Below the pieces are notes generated by a model. That model was not told the origin of the DNA, made no database searches, and saw nothing but the letters and a program-made list of their open reading frames with translations. A stretch of DNA of 64,000 bases from positions 38,264 through 102,263 of the forward strand of contig DASUKM010000032.1 of assembly GCA_036278735.1 (NCBI GenBank). The letters run 5' to 3'. A program made the translations under genes and the position numbers. Source of the DNA: DASUKM01 sp036278735 (GTDB taxonomy: Bacteria > Acidobacteriota > Vicinamibacteria > Vicinamibacterales > 2-12-FULL-66-21). This document shows, one piece after another, positions 12,046 to 20,435 of the stretch; position 1 is the stretch's first letter, and each line of letters begins with the position of its first letter.

Positions 12046-13068
12046 ATGATCGACAGATGCGACGCGAGCGAGCCGCGCGAGCGAGCCGCCGGAGCGGAGC
12101 GCCGCGGGGCGCGGCGCGAGCGACGGCGTGCGGGCGTCCGGGGGACGCCGAGTCCCCCGGGAAGAATCGTCGGAGTGGGCGCGAACTCGCTCGACCTCGT
12201 CTATTGCCTGCCGGCCTACCCGCAACCGGAGGGTCCGCTCGCCAAGCTTCGGATCGCCAGTCACGACGCGTCGCCCGGAGGCCAGACCGTCACGGCGCTC
12301 GCGACCTGCGCCGCGTTGGGTCTGCGTACCTCGTACGTCGGCGCGCTGTCGACCGACGCGGGCGGCCAGCGGCTCCACGACGCGCTGACGGCGCGCGGCA
12401 TCGACGTCCAGCACGTCGTCCGGCGCGCCGCGCCGAACGCCTATGCCGTCATTCTGATCGCGGAGGGCGCGGGAGAGCGCATCGTGCTCTGGGATCGCGA
12501 TGCCGGCCTCGCGCTGACCCCCGCGGATCTGCCAGCCGACGCGATCGCCACGGCGCGCCTGGTACACGTCGACGACGTCGACATCGAAGCGTCGATCCGG
12601 GCGGCGGAGATGGCGCGGGCGGAGGGTGTGCCGGTCACCAGCGACATCGAAGCGGTCACGCCGCGCACGACGGCGCTCGTCGACGCGGTCAGCCTGCCGA
12701 TCTTCGCGGAGCACGTGCCGGCGGCGTTGACCGGCGAACCCGATCTGGAGCGGGCGCTGCGCGCGATCCGGCGTCGCCACACGGGCTGGTTGTGCGCCAC
12801 GCTCGGTGCCCGCGGCGCCGTGCTGCTCGACGGCGATCGCTTCATCGAGCAGCCGGCGTTCACTGTCGCCGCGGTCGACACCACGGGGGCCGGCGACGTG
12901 TTCCGCGGCGCGTTCATCTACGCATTCCTGCGCGGCGACGCGCCCGCCGAGGTCCTCCGGTTCGCGTGCGCCGCCGCCGCCGTGAGCTGCACGCGCCGCG
13001 GCGCCGTCGCGAGCGCCCCGTCGCTCGACGACGTCGAGGCGTTGCTCCGCCAGCATCCATCCCGCTGA
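12046..13068 (+). CDS. PfkB-family carbohydrate kinase
   Basis: 340 aa, ribokinase fold. The domain starts at about residue 42 (RIVGVGANSLDLVYCLP), has the substrate block SPGGQTVTALATCAALGL and the C-terminal ATP/anion-hole signature TTGAGDVFRGAF with the catalytic Asp. The substrate cannot be named from sequence. The only in-frame start before the domain is ATG 12046, which adds about 40 residues that are extremely Arg/Ala/Glu-rich. These are encoded by a low-complexity GAGCG/GCCGC stretch and a 9-bp inverted repeat (12138-12146 with 12152-12160). This extension looks like repeat DNA captured at the 5' end. It lies 10 nt downstream of carB. Confidence 0.88.
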   Translation: MIDRCDASEPRERAAGAERRGARRERRRAGVRGTPSPPGRIVGVGANSLDLVYCLPAYPQPEGPLAKLRIASHDASPGGQTVTALATCAALGLRTSYVGALSTDAGGQRLHDALTARGIDVQHVVRRAAPNAYAVILIAEGAGERIVLWDRDAGLALTPADLPADAIATARLVHVDDVDIEASIRAAEMARAEGVPVTSDIEAVTPRTTALVDAVSLPIFAEHVPAALTGEPDLERALRAIRRRHTGWLCATLGARGAVLLDGDRFIEQPAFTVAAVDTTGAGDVFRGAFIYAFLRGDAPAEVLRFACAAAAVSCTRRGAVASAPSLDDVEALLRQHPSR

Positions 13069-13171
13069 CAGGTTCTCCTTGTGCCTCGCCGGTCCGGCGC
13101 TCGCATCAGTTTCTGCGTACTCCGCCCGTTCGAGGGACTGCCGTATCTGCACCACGCGGGACGCGTGCGTC

Positions 13172-13270
13172 TGAACTCCGAACGGAACCCTGAACCCAAC
13201 ACCCGAACCCAACCCCGAACCCAGCACCCCGAACCCAACCTTGAACCCTGAACCATGAACTCCGAACCCC
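13172..13270. repeat. heptameric intergenic repeat tract, GAACCC class
   Basis: About 100 nt between the PfkB kinase and comEC is made of imperfect CGAACCC / TGAACCC units. GAAC recurs at 13173, 13180, 13192, 13243, 13250, 13257 and 13264, mostly 7 nt or multiples apart. The tract ends just before the comEC start and contains no convincing ORF. Similar tracts occur at 16564-16655 and 55912-55997. Confidence 0.75.
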
Positions 13271-13277
13271 ATCTTGC

Positions 13278-15734
13278 ATGTCCGCCCCGGCCGCTGTCGT
13301 CGCCATCCCGCTCGTCGCGGGCATTGCCGGCGGCATTCTGCTCGGCGTGACGCCATGGATCGCCGTCCTCGTGGCCCCCGCCGCGTGGACGGCCGCGTGC
13401 GCGGCATTCGTCGCCCGGCGTCCTCGGCTCTTCGTCCTCGCGTGCGCTGTTGCCGCGGCCGCCGCGGGCGTCCTGCTCGGAGCCAGCGCGCACACGGCCG
13501 CTTCGAATCCGTCGCTGCTGGCCTGGTATCGGACGTCACCAGCCACGAGCACCGGCGACGCCGTGACGATCGAAGGCCGCTTGTCGTCCGATGCCGCGCG
13601 CACGCCATTCGGCACGTCCGCGGTGCTCGACGTCGACCGCGCCTCGGATCGGCGCGGAACCGCCATCGTGCACGGCGGTGTGCGTTTGTCGATCGGCGGC
13701 GAACTGGCGGCGCGCGCCGTGCCCGCCTGGCGTGGCGGCCGGCGTCTGCGCGCGCGCGCGCTGCTCCACGAACCGATCGACTTTCAGGACCCCGGCGTGC
13801 CCGGCGATCGGGAGCGGCTGCAGCGCGATGGCATCGTGCTGCTGGGAAGCGTCAAGAGCGCGGCGCTCGTTGCGGTCGTGGCGCGAGGGTCGTGGTTCGA
13901 CGAACTGGCGGCCTCCGTGCGCGCCCACGTACGCACCGCGATTGCGGCCGCTGTCGGGCACTGGAGCCGGCGGTCCGCCGGCGTCGTCACCGCGATCCTG
14001 ATCGGGGATCGCACGGGGCTCGATGCCGACGACGAGCGGCGGCTGCAGGAAGCGGGCACGTATCACGTCATCGCGATCTCCGGCGGCAACATTGCGCTGA
14101 TCACCGCCGTGCTGCTGGCAGTCGCACGAGCGGGCCGCCTGCCGCGCCGGGTGTCGCTCGCGGCGACGCTGCTGCTGGTCGCCTTCTACGGCGATCTGGC
14201 AGGCCTCGCCCCCTCGGTGGAGCGCGCCACGCTCGCGGCCGTCGTCTACCTCGCCGCGAGGATTGTCGACCAGCGCGGACCCGCGGTGAACGCGTTGGCC
14301 TCGGCCGCCGGGATTTCCGCCGCGGCGTCGCCCCTCACCGTCGTCGACGCCGGCTTCATCCTGTCGTTCGGCGCGACCCTGGGGATCGTGGTCGCGGCCG
14401 ATCGGCTCATGCCCGACCGCGCGCACGACAGGAGCGACGGCCGGAGCGGACGGGCCGTCCGGGCGCTGCTGATCGCGGGGGCGGCGCTCGGGGCTGCGAC
14501 GATCAGCGCGGAAGCGGTGCTCGGGCCGGTGTCGGCGCGGCTCTTCGGGCGTGTGAGCGCCGCCGGGCTGCTGCTCAATTTCGCCGCGATTCCCCTCATG
14601 TCGGTCGCCGAGGTCGCCGGTCTCGCGACGGTCGTCGCGTGGCCGCTTTCGCGGATCGCCGCACTGGCGAGCGGGTTCGTGGCGCATCTCGCGACGGCGG
14701 GCCTTCTGCGATCGGCGGCGTTCGTCGAGATCGCGCCGTGGCTCGTGGTCGACGTGCCGCCGCCGGTGTTGTGGCTCGTGGCGTGCTGGTACGCGGCGCT
14801 GATCGTGGCGTGGCGTGCGAGGCGGCGAACGCGCACGGCGGCGGTCGCGGTTCTGGCCGGCGCATCGGCGCTGATCCTGTGGTCCCCGGGACCGCTGAGG
14901 GCCGGGTACGTCGCGCCCCCGCCGCCCGGCTGGACGCGCGTGGTGTTTCTGGACGTCGGCCAGGGGGACGCGACGCTGTTGCTGCCCGCGGCGGGCAACC
15001 CCATCCTGATTGACGCCGGCGGCGTGCCTGCGTCGTCGTTCGACCTGGGCCGCCGCGTCACCGTTCCGGCGTTGTGGGCGCTCGGCGTGCGCCGTCTCGG
15101 CGTGCTCGTGCTCACGCACGGCGATCCGGACCACATCGGCGGCGCGCCGGCGGTCGTGCGCGCGCTGACGCCGTCGGAGATCTGGGAAGGGGTGCCGGTG
15201 CCGCGGCACGAGCCGCTGCGCGCACTTCGGCGCGAGGCGGCCGCGCGGCACGTGCGGTGGCGTCAGGTGCGTGTGGGACGTGGCCTGGTGGCCGGCATGG
15301 CGGCCATCCGCGTGCTGAATCCGCCCGAGCCGGACTGGGAGCGCCAGCGGGTACGCAACGACGATTCAATCGTCCTCGAGGTGCGGGTCGGCGACGTCGT
15401 CTTCGTGCTGCCAGGCGACATCAGCCGCGAAGTCGAGCCTGCCGTGGCCGCGCGCTTCGAGCCGGCGCCGTTCGTGATCGTCAAGGCGCCGCATCACGGG
15501 AGCGCGTCGAGCAGCGCCGAGGTGTTCGTCGCGCGGACGCATCCGGCCGCCGTCGTGTTCAGCGAGGGGGCGCGCAATCACTTTGGGCATCCGGCCCCGG
15601 TGGTCGTCGAGCGCTATCGCGCCGCCGGCGCGCGTGTCTACAGAACCGATCGGGACGGCGCGGTGATCGTCGACACCGACGGACATCGCGTGCTGGCGTG
15701 GACGTGGACGGGATCGCGCGCGTGGCTGCGATGA
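13278..15734 (+). CDS. comEC: ComEC/Rec2-family DNA uptake protein
   Basis: 818 aa. ComEC forms the inner-membrane channel that takes up single-stranded DNA in natural transformation. The order is several N-terminal hydrophobic helices, a DUF4131-like region, the Competence core (GTYHVIAISGGNIALI, then FYGDLAGLAPSVERAT) and more transmembrane helices. The C-terminus is a metallo-beta-lactamase domain with VVFLDVGQGDATLL and the metal site LVLTHGDPDHIGGAP, followed by KAPHHGSASSS. The domain order and length are complete, so DNA uptake is plausible. No other com genes are in the window. Start ATG 13278. Confidence 0.93.
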   Translation: MSAPAAVVAIPLVAGIAGGILLGVTPWIAVLVAPAAWTAACAAFVARRPRLFVLACAVAAAAAGVLLGASAHTAASNPSLLAWYRTSPATSTGDAVTIEGRLSSDAARTPFGTSAVLDVDRASDRRGTAIVHGGVRLSIGGELAARAVPAWRGGRRLRARALLHEPIDFQDPGVPGDRERLQRDGIVLLGSVKSAALVAVVARGSWFDELAASVRAHVRTAIAAAVGHWSRRSAGVVTAILIGDRTGLDADDERRLQEAGTYHVIAISGGNIALITAVLLAVARAGRLPRRVSLAATLLLVAFYGDLAGLAPSVERATLAAVVYLAARIVDQRGPAVNALASAAGISAAASPLTVVDAGFILSFGATLGIVVAADRLMPDRAHDRSDGRSGRAVRALLIAGAALGAATISAEAVLGPVSARLFGRVSAAGLLLNFAAIPLMSVAEVAGLATVVAWPLSRIAALASGFVAHLATAGLLRSAAFVEIAPWLVVDVPPPVLWLVACWYAALIVAWRARRRTRTAAVAVLAGASALILWSPGPLRAGYVAPPPPGWTRVVFLDVGQGDATLLLPAAGNPILIDAGGVPASSFDLGRRVTVPALWALGVRRLGVLVLTHGDPDHIGGAPAVVRALTPSEIWEGVPVPRHEPLRALRREAAARHVRWRQVRVGRGLVAGMAAIRVLNPPEPDWERQRVRNDDSIVLEVRVGDVVFVLPGDISREVEPAVAARFEPAPFVIVKAPHHGSASSSAEVFVARTHPAAVVFSEGARNHFGHPAPVVVERYRAAGARVYRTDRDGAVIVDTDGHRVLAWTWTGSRAWLR

Positions 15735-15744
15735 GCGGTGGCGT

Positions 15745-16560
15745 TCAGCCGTTCGTCGTCTGCTTCACGGCGCTCCAGGCCTCCTCCATCTGATCCAGCG
15801 TTGCGTCGTGCACCGAGCCCCCCTCGGCGTGCAGGCGCTCTTCGAGCGCGGTGAAGCGGCGCGTGAACTTCTCGTTGGCTTTCCGCAGCGCCGACTCGGG
15901 TTCGATGCCGAGCTTGCGCGCGAGGTTGGCGATCGAGAAGAGCAGATCGCCCATTTCCTCTTCCGCCCGCGCCGCCCCTTCGGCGGCGAGCGCCTGCCGC
16001 AGCTCGGCGACCTCTTCCTCGATCTTCAGGACGACGTCGGCGACCCGTTCCCAGTCGAACCCGACGGCGGCGACGCGGCTGCCGATTTCGTAGGCGCGCA
16101 GCAGCGCGGGCAGCGCCCTCGGCACGCCCGCGAGAATCGCGCGGGGCTCTCCGGCGGCCGACTGCTCCCGCGCCTTGATGGCTTCCCACTGAGTCACCAC
16201 CTCGGCGGCCTTCGCGAGTGGCCGTCCCTTCGGATCGAAGACGTGCGGGTGACGCCGGATCAGTTTGGCGGCGATGGCGTCGAGCGAGTCGGCAATCGTG
16301 AAACGTCCTTCGTCGGCGCAGATCTGCGCGAGGAACACCCCCTCGAACATCAGATCGCCAATCTCGCCGCGCAGCGCGTCGGTATCGCCGCTGTCGATCG
16401 CATCGAGCACTTCGTGCGTCTCTTCGAGCAGGAAGCGCCGAAGCGACTCGATCGTCTGCTCGCGATCCCACGGACATCCGCCGGGCGCCCGCAGCCGCGC
16501 CATGATATCGACCAGCCGCTGAAACGCCGTCCCCGCCGTCGTCCGCTTCTTGTGGGGCAT
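15745..16560 (-). CDS. mazG: nucleoside triphosphate pyrophosphohydrolase MazG
   Basis: 271 aa. MazG hydrolyses (d)NTPs to the monophosphate and pyrophosphate, a house-cleaning role. Two tandem MazG domains are visible: the first opens with GGCPWDREQTIESLRRFLLEE and contains EETHEVLDAI plus GEIGDLMF, and the second has EEEVAELRQAL and EEEMGDLLFS. These are the paired EExxE/ExxD metal sites. ATG 16560 (MPHKKRTT) was chosen; the frame extends upstream only through repeat DNA. The gene converges on comEC with a 10-nt gap. Confidence 0.94.
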   Translation of the reverse strand: MPHKKRTTAGTAFQRLVDIMARLRAPGGCPWDREQTIESLRRFLLEETHEVLDAIDSGDTDALRGEIGDLMFEGVFLAQICADEGRFTIADSLDAIAAKLIRRHPHVFDPKGRPLAKAAEVVTQWEAIKAREQSAAGEPRAILAGVPRALPALLRAYEIGSRVAAVGFDWERVADVVLKIEEEVAELRQALAAEGAARAEEEMGDLLFSIANLARKLGIEPESALRKANEKFTRRFTALEERLHAEGGSVHDATLDQMEEAWSAVKQTTNG

Positions 16561-16563
16561 CGC

Positions 16564-16655
16564 CGAACTCCGCGCCAGACCCTGAACTCTGAACTCCGCA
16601 CCAGGCCTTGAACCCGGAACCCCGGCGCCCTGAACCCCGAATTCTCCCCCGAACA
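16564..16655. repeat. heptameric intergenic repeat tract, GAACCC class
   Basis: The divergent spacer between mazG and the DUF1844 gene contains degenerate GAACTC/GAACCC units. GAAC steps of 7 nt occur at 16584/16591, 16610/16617 and 16632/16639. It is the most degenerate of the tracts in this window. Confidence 0.55.
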
Positions 16656-16671
16656 ATGCTAGCATCGGATC

Positions 16672-16959
16672 GTGGAGACTACCGACCAGTCCAGCATCAC
16701 GTTCGCGGGGTTCGTGCTGTCGCTCGCGACGACGGCGGCCGTGCACTTCGGCGACATTCCCGATCCGAACACCGGCGAGCCGGGCGAACCGAATCTGATC
16801 GCGGCCGGACAGATGATCGAACTGCTTGCCATCCTCCAGGAGAAGACCCGCGGCAATCTCGAGGCCGACGAGTCCAAGCTGCTGGACGATCTGCTGTACG
16901 AACTGCGGCTGCGCTTCGTCCAGGGGCAGCAGGCGGAGCGGCGCATCGTCGAGCCGTGA
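16672..16959 (+). CDS. DUF1844 domain protein
   Basis: 95 aa. The sequence SITFAGFVLSLATTAAVHFGD, then AGQMIELLAILQEKTRGNL and LLYELRLRF, matches the small DUF1844 family, of unknown function and common in acidobacteria and deltaproteobacteria. It starts at GTG 16672, only 6 nt after a TAGCAT box (16660-16665), which suggests a leaderless transcript. An MBL hydrolase follows after 25 nt. Confidence 0.85.
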   Translation: METTDQSSITFAGFVLSLATTAAVHFGDIPDPNTGEPGEPNLIAAGQMIELLAILQEKTRGNLEADESKLLDDLLYELRLRFVQGQQAERRIVEP

Positions 16960-16984
16960 GTCCGGATCGAATCGCGTCCCGCTG

Positions 16985-17746
16985 ATGCGGATCACGTTCC
17001 TCGGCACTGGCACCTCGCACGGCGTCCCGATGATTGCCTGCGACTGTGCGACCTGTCGCTCCGCGGACCCGCGCGACACGCGGCTGCGTCCGTCGATCCT
17101 CCTGGAATTCGACGGCCTCCAGGTGCTGGTCGATGCCGGTCCCGACCTGCGGGCGCAGGCGCTCCGGCATCGTATCGCGCGCGTCGATGCCATCCTGTTC
17201 ACGCACGGGCACGCCGACCACATTCTCGGCATGGACGACGTGCGGCGGTTCAATGCGGTGCAGGCGGGCGCGATGCCGTGCTACGGCGATGCGGCGACGC
17301 TCGTCGACATCCGCCGCATGTTCGCGTACGTGTTCGACCCGGCCACGCCGAAGGGGGGCGGCTTGCCGCACCTCGAGCTGGTCGAAATCCTCGGGCCCTT
17401 CTGCATGGGGCGCCGCGAGGTGCGGCCGGTGCCGCTGTGGCACGGGCGCCGCGGCATCCTCGGGTTCCGCGTGGACGGCTTTGCCTACCTGACCGATTGC
17501 AGCGCGATTCCGGACGAGTCGTGGCCCCTGCTCGAGCACCTCGACGTCGTCGTGCTGGATGCCTTGCGCGATCGGCCGCATCCGACGCACTTTACGCTCG
17601 ACGAGGCGGTCGCGGCGGCGCGGCGCATCGGAGCCAGGACGTCCCTGTTCACGCATATGTGCCACGATCTTCCGCATGCGGCGACCTGCGCGCGCCTGCC
17701 CGCGGGCATGGCGCTCGCGTATGATGGTCAGGTGATCGACCTCTGA
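16985..17746 (+). CDS. MBL-fold metallo-hydrolase (PhnP-like phosphodiesterase family)
   Basis: 253 aa. It opens with the strand-loop ITFLGTGTSHGVPMIACDCATC, whose Cys cluster is typical of PhnP-like enzymes that bind a structural zinc. The metal site is FTHGHADHILGMDD (HxHxDH), and a C-terminal HMCHD supplies the last ligand. Such enzymes hydrolyse cyclic or linear phosphodiesters; the true substrate is unknown. The start is ATG 16985, and the next gene (ribF) begins 1 nt after the stop. Confidence 0.85.
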   Translation: MRITFLGTGTSHGVPMIACDCATCRSADPRDTRLRPSILLEFDGLQVLVDAGPDLRAQALRHRIARVDAILFTHGHADHILGMDDVRRFNAVQAGAMPCYGDAATLVDIRRMFAYVFDPATPKGGGLPHLELVEILGPFCMGRREVRPVPLWHGRRGILGFRVDGFAYLTDCSAIPDESWPLLEHLDVVVLDALRDRPHPTHFTLDEAVAAARRIGARTSLFTHMCHDLPHAATCARLPAGMALAYDGQVIDL

Positions 17747-17747
17747 C

Positions 17748-18686
17748 GTGTTCACCCCTTCCTATTTTCCCGACGATCCGCCGCCGCGCTGGCCCAGTCC
17801 CGTGCTCGCGCTGGGGAATTTCGACGGGCTGCACCGCGGACACATGAAGATCATCGACCGCGTGCGCCGGCGCGCGGGGGAGCGCGGCGGCACGCCCGCG
17901 GCGATGACGTTCGAGCCGCATCCACCCCGCGTCGTCCGGCCCGACAAGGCGCCGCCGCTGTTGATGACGACGGCGCAGCGGCTCGACGCGCTCGCGCGCA
18001 CCGGCATGCAGGGGGTCGCGGTGGTGCGCTTCACGCCGGACGTGGCGCGGTGGGATCCCGAGACGTTCGTGCGCACGGTGCTCGTGGACTGGCTGCACGT
18101 CGTCGAGGTCTGGGTCGGGGCGAACTTCCTGTTCGGGCACGCGCGCGCGGGTAACTATTCGACGCTGCGATCGCTGGGCGCGCGGTACGGGTTTCGCGCC
18201 GAGAAGATCGATCCCGTCCGCTACAAGGATTTCGTGGTCAGCAGCACGCGGGTGCGGCGGCTCGTGGCGGAAGGACGCGTGGACGAAGCGGGCGCGCTGC
18301 TCGGCCATCATTATTTCATCGACGGCTGCGTCGTCCGGGGGGCCGGACGCGGACGCGATCTGGGGTTCCCGACCGCCAACCTGACCACCGAGAACGAGCT
18401 GGTGCCCCCCGCCGGCGTGTACGCGACGACCGTCACGATCGACGGCATCGTGCATCCGTCGGTCACCAACATCGGGCTGCGGCCGACCTTCGGCGACGTC
18501 GACACGACGCAGATCGAGGCGCACCTGCTCGACGGCGGACGGGATCTGTACGACGCGTGCGTGCGTCTATCCTTCGTGCAGCGGCTGCGCGACGAGCGGA
18601 CGTTTGCCGACGTGGACGCCCTGCGCGCGCAGATCGACGCGGACTGCCGCGCGGCACGCCGCCTGTTCGAGCGGATTTCGCTGTAG
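17748..18686 (+). CDS. ribF: bifunctional riboflavin kinase / FAD synthetase
   Basis: 312 aa. Converts riboflavin to FMN and then FAD. The N-terminal nucleotidyltransferase half has LGNFDGLHRGHMKII (ATP-binding GxHxGH-type) and VSSTRVRRLV. The C-terminal riboflavin kinase half has GRGRDLGFPTANL and the core block SVTNIGLRPTFGD. The start is GTG 17748, one nucleotide after the previous stop, so it is probably co-translated with the MBL hydrolase. Confidence 0.95.
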   Translation: MFTPSYFPDDPPPRWPSPVLALGNFDGLHRGHMKIIDRVRRRAGERGGTPAAMTFEPHPPRVVRPDKAPPLLMTTAQRLDALARTGMQGVAVVRFTPDVARWDPETFVRTVLVDWLHVVEVWVGANFLFGHARAGNYSTLRSLGARYGFRAEKIDPVRYKDFVVSSTRVRRLVAEGRVDEAGALLGHHYFIDGCVVRGAGRGRDLGFPTANLTTENELVPPAGVYATTVTIDGIVHPSVTNIGLRPTFGDVDTTQIEAHLLDGGRDLYDACVRLSFVQRLRDERTFADVDALRAQIDADCRAARRLFERISL

Positions 18687-18695
18687 AATCGGGGG

Positions 18696-18980
18696 ATGCC
18701 CAGCTCGCCGCCGACGATCGAACTGCGGCTGTCGCTCCCTGTCGATGGCGCGTTCCGGAGCATCGCATCCGCTCTCGTCGCCAAGCTCGCCGCGCATTGC
18801 GGGTGCGCCCCCGATCAGATGTCGGGGGTCGAAACCGCGTTCGAAACCGCGGTGATGCCGCTCGTGAACGGCGCTCCGGAGGCCGCGTCACTGGATCTCA
18901 CGTTGGCCGGGATGGACCATGCCGTCACGATTCGGGCGGCGCGCGGCGACCGGCACGCCGAGACGACCTGCCGGTTCTGA
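18696..18980 (+). CDS. small hypothetical protein
   Basis: 94 aa, no firm family. The first half (LPVDGAFRSIASALVAKLAAHCG) faintly resembles the opening strand and helix of RsbW-like GHKL anti-sigma kinases, but no N-box or G-box is present, so ATP binding is not supported. The start is ATG 18696, 6 nt after TAGAAT (18684-18689), consistent with a leaderless promoter embedded in the end of ribF. The gene sits between ribF and cysS in the same direction. Confidence 0.6.
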   Translation: MPSSPPTIELRLSLPVDGAFRSIASALVAKLAAHCGCAPDQMSGVETAFETAVMPLVNGAPEAASLDLTLAGMDHAVTIRAARGDRHAETTCRF

Positions 18981-19016
18981 CCGGCCGGGCGGCCGGCCCT
19001 GATTTCGGATTCCGCC

Positions 19017-20435
19017 TTGCGACTCTTCAACACGCTCACACGCCGGGAAGAAGACTTCGTGCCCTCGCAGGACCGCACGGTCCGGATGTACACGTGCGGC
19101 CTGACGGTGTACGCGCGCGGACACATCGGCAACTTCCGCACGTTCACGGCGCTCGACGTCCTGCGCCGCGCGCTCGAATACGACGGCTGCACCGTGCAGC
19201 AGGTGCGCAACTACACCGACGTCGACGATCGCACGATTGCCGAGTCGGTCAAAGCGGGCCAGGCGCTGCGGGAGTACACGCAGCAGTTCGTGGACGCGTT
19301 CGAGCGCGACGCGCGCGCGCTGGGGCTCGAGCCGGTGGAATACGCACCGCGCGCGACCGATCACATTCCGGCGATGGCGCGGATGATCCAGGCGCTCGAG
19401 CAGAACGGCCACACGTATCTCAGCGACGGGTCGATCTACTTCAAGATTTCGACCTTCCCGGAGTACGGACGGCTCGCGCGTCTCGACCACGCGGGGATCA
19501 AGAGCGGCGCGCGCGTGGACTCCGACAAGTACGAAAAGGAGGATGCGCGCGACTTCGTCCTCTGGAAGGCGATGAAGCCTGGCGAGCCGTCATGGACGCC
19601 CGGTCTGCCGGCTGGGCGGCCTGGCTGGCACATCGAGTGCTCGGCGATGGCCGCTGAACTGCTCGACCATCTGCCGATCGACATCCACGGCGGCGGCATC
19701 GACCTCATCTTTCCGCATCACGAGAACGAGATCGCGCAGGCGGAAGGGGCGACGAACACCCAGTTCGCGCGCTTCTGGGTGCACGTCGAGCACCTGATGA
19801 TCGAAGAGGAGGCGCAAGGCCCCGAGAAGATGTCGAAGTCGCTCGGGAACGTCTACACGCTGCAGGACGTCGTCGATCGCGGCTTCCGGCCGTCCACGCT
19901 GCGCTTTCTCTATCTGCAGACGCACTACCGCAAGCAGCTGCGGTTCTCGTGGAACGCGATGGCCCAGGCGGAAGAAGCGATCCGGCGCCTGACCGATTTC
20001 CTCGCGCGCCTCGACACGGTCGCGCCCGGCGGCGCCGATCCCGCGATTGCCGCGCTGATCGACGAGACGACCGGCGGGTTCGGCACGCACATTGGCGACG
20101 ACCTGAACACCGCCGCGGCGCTCGGGGCGGTGTTCGATCTCGTGCGCGCGCTGAATTCCGCCATCGACGCAGGACGCCTGCACGCCGGCGACGTCGCGGC
20201 CGTGCGGACGGCGTTCGGGCGCTACGATCGCGTGCTCGGGATCCTGGCGCTGCGGCATCAGGAAGACGAGCGGCCGCCCGTGCCCGTCGACGAAATCGAC
20301 AGGCTCGTCCAGGCCCGCCGCGCGGCGCGCGCCGCGCGGAATTTCGCGGAAGCAGATAGAATTCGAAGAGACCTGGATGCGCGGGGGATTGTCCTCGAGG
20401 ACACCGCCGCCGGGACGAGGTGGAAGAGGAAATGA
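19017..20435 (+). CDS. cysS: cysteinyl-tRNA synthetase
   Basis: 472 aa. Charges tRNA-Cys. It has the CysRS form of the class I HIGH motif (TCGLTVYARGHIGNFRTF), zinc ligands including Cys in the TCG and WHIECSAMA blocks, HHENEIAQ, and KMSKSLGN. The proposed start is TTG 19017 (LRLFNTLT), because the family N-terminus matches directly there. The stop overlaps the next gene (ATGA). Its cognate tRNA-Cys(GCA) lies 4 kb downstream and is the integration site of the mobile element. Confidence 0.95.
   Translation: MRLFNTLTRREEDFVPSQDRTVRMYTCGLTVYARGHIGNFRTFTALDVLRRALEYDGCTVQQVRNYTDVDDRTIAESVKAGQALREYTQQFVDAFERDARALGLEPVEYAPRATDHIPAMARMIQALEQNGHTYLSDGSIYFKISTFPEYGRLARLDHAGIKSGARVDSDKYEKEDARDFVLWKAMKPGEPSWTPGLPAGRPGWHIECSAMAAELLDHLPIDIHGGGIDLIFPHHENEIAQAEGATNTQFARFWVHVEHLMIEEEAQGPEKMSKSLGNVYTLQDVVDRGFRPSTLRFLYLQTHYRKQLRFSWNAMAQAEEAIRRLTDFLARLDTVAPGGADPAIAALIDETTGGFGTHIGDDLNTAAALGAVFDLVRALNSAIDAGRLHAGDVAAVRTAFGRYDRVLGILALRHQEDERPPVPVDEIDRLVQARRAARAARNFAEADRIRRDLDARGIVLEDTAAGTRWKRK

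Noticed and set aside
13172..13270. GAACCC tract considered as a CRISPR array
   Set aside because: Units are 7 nt without spacers, and no cas gene is nearby.
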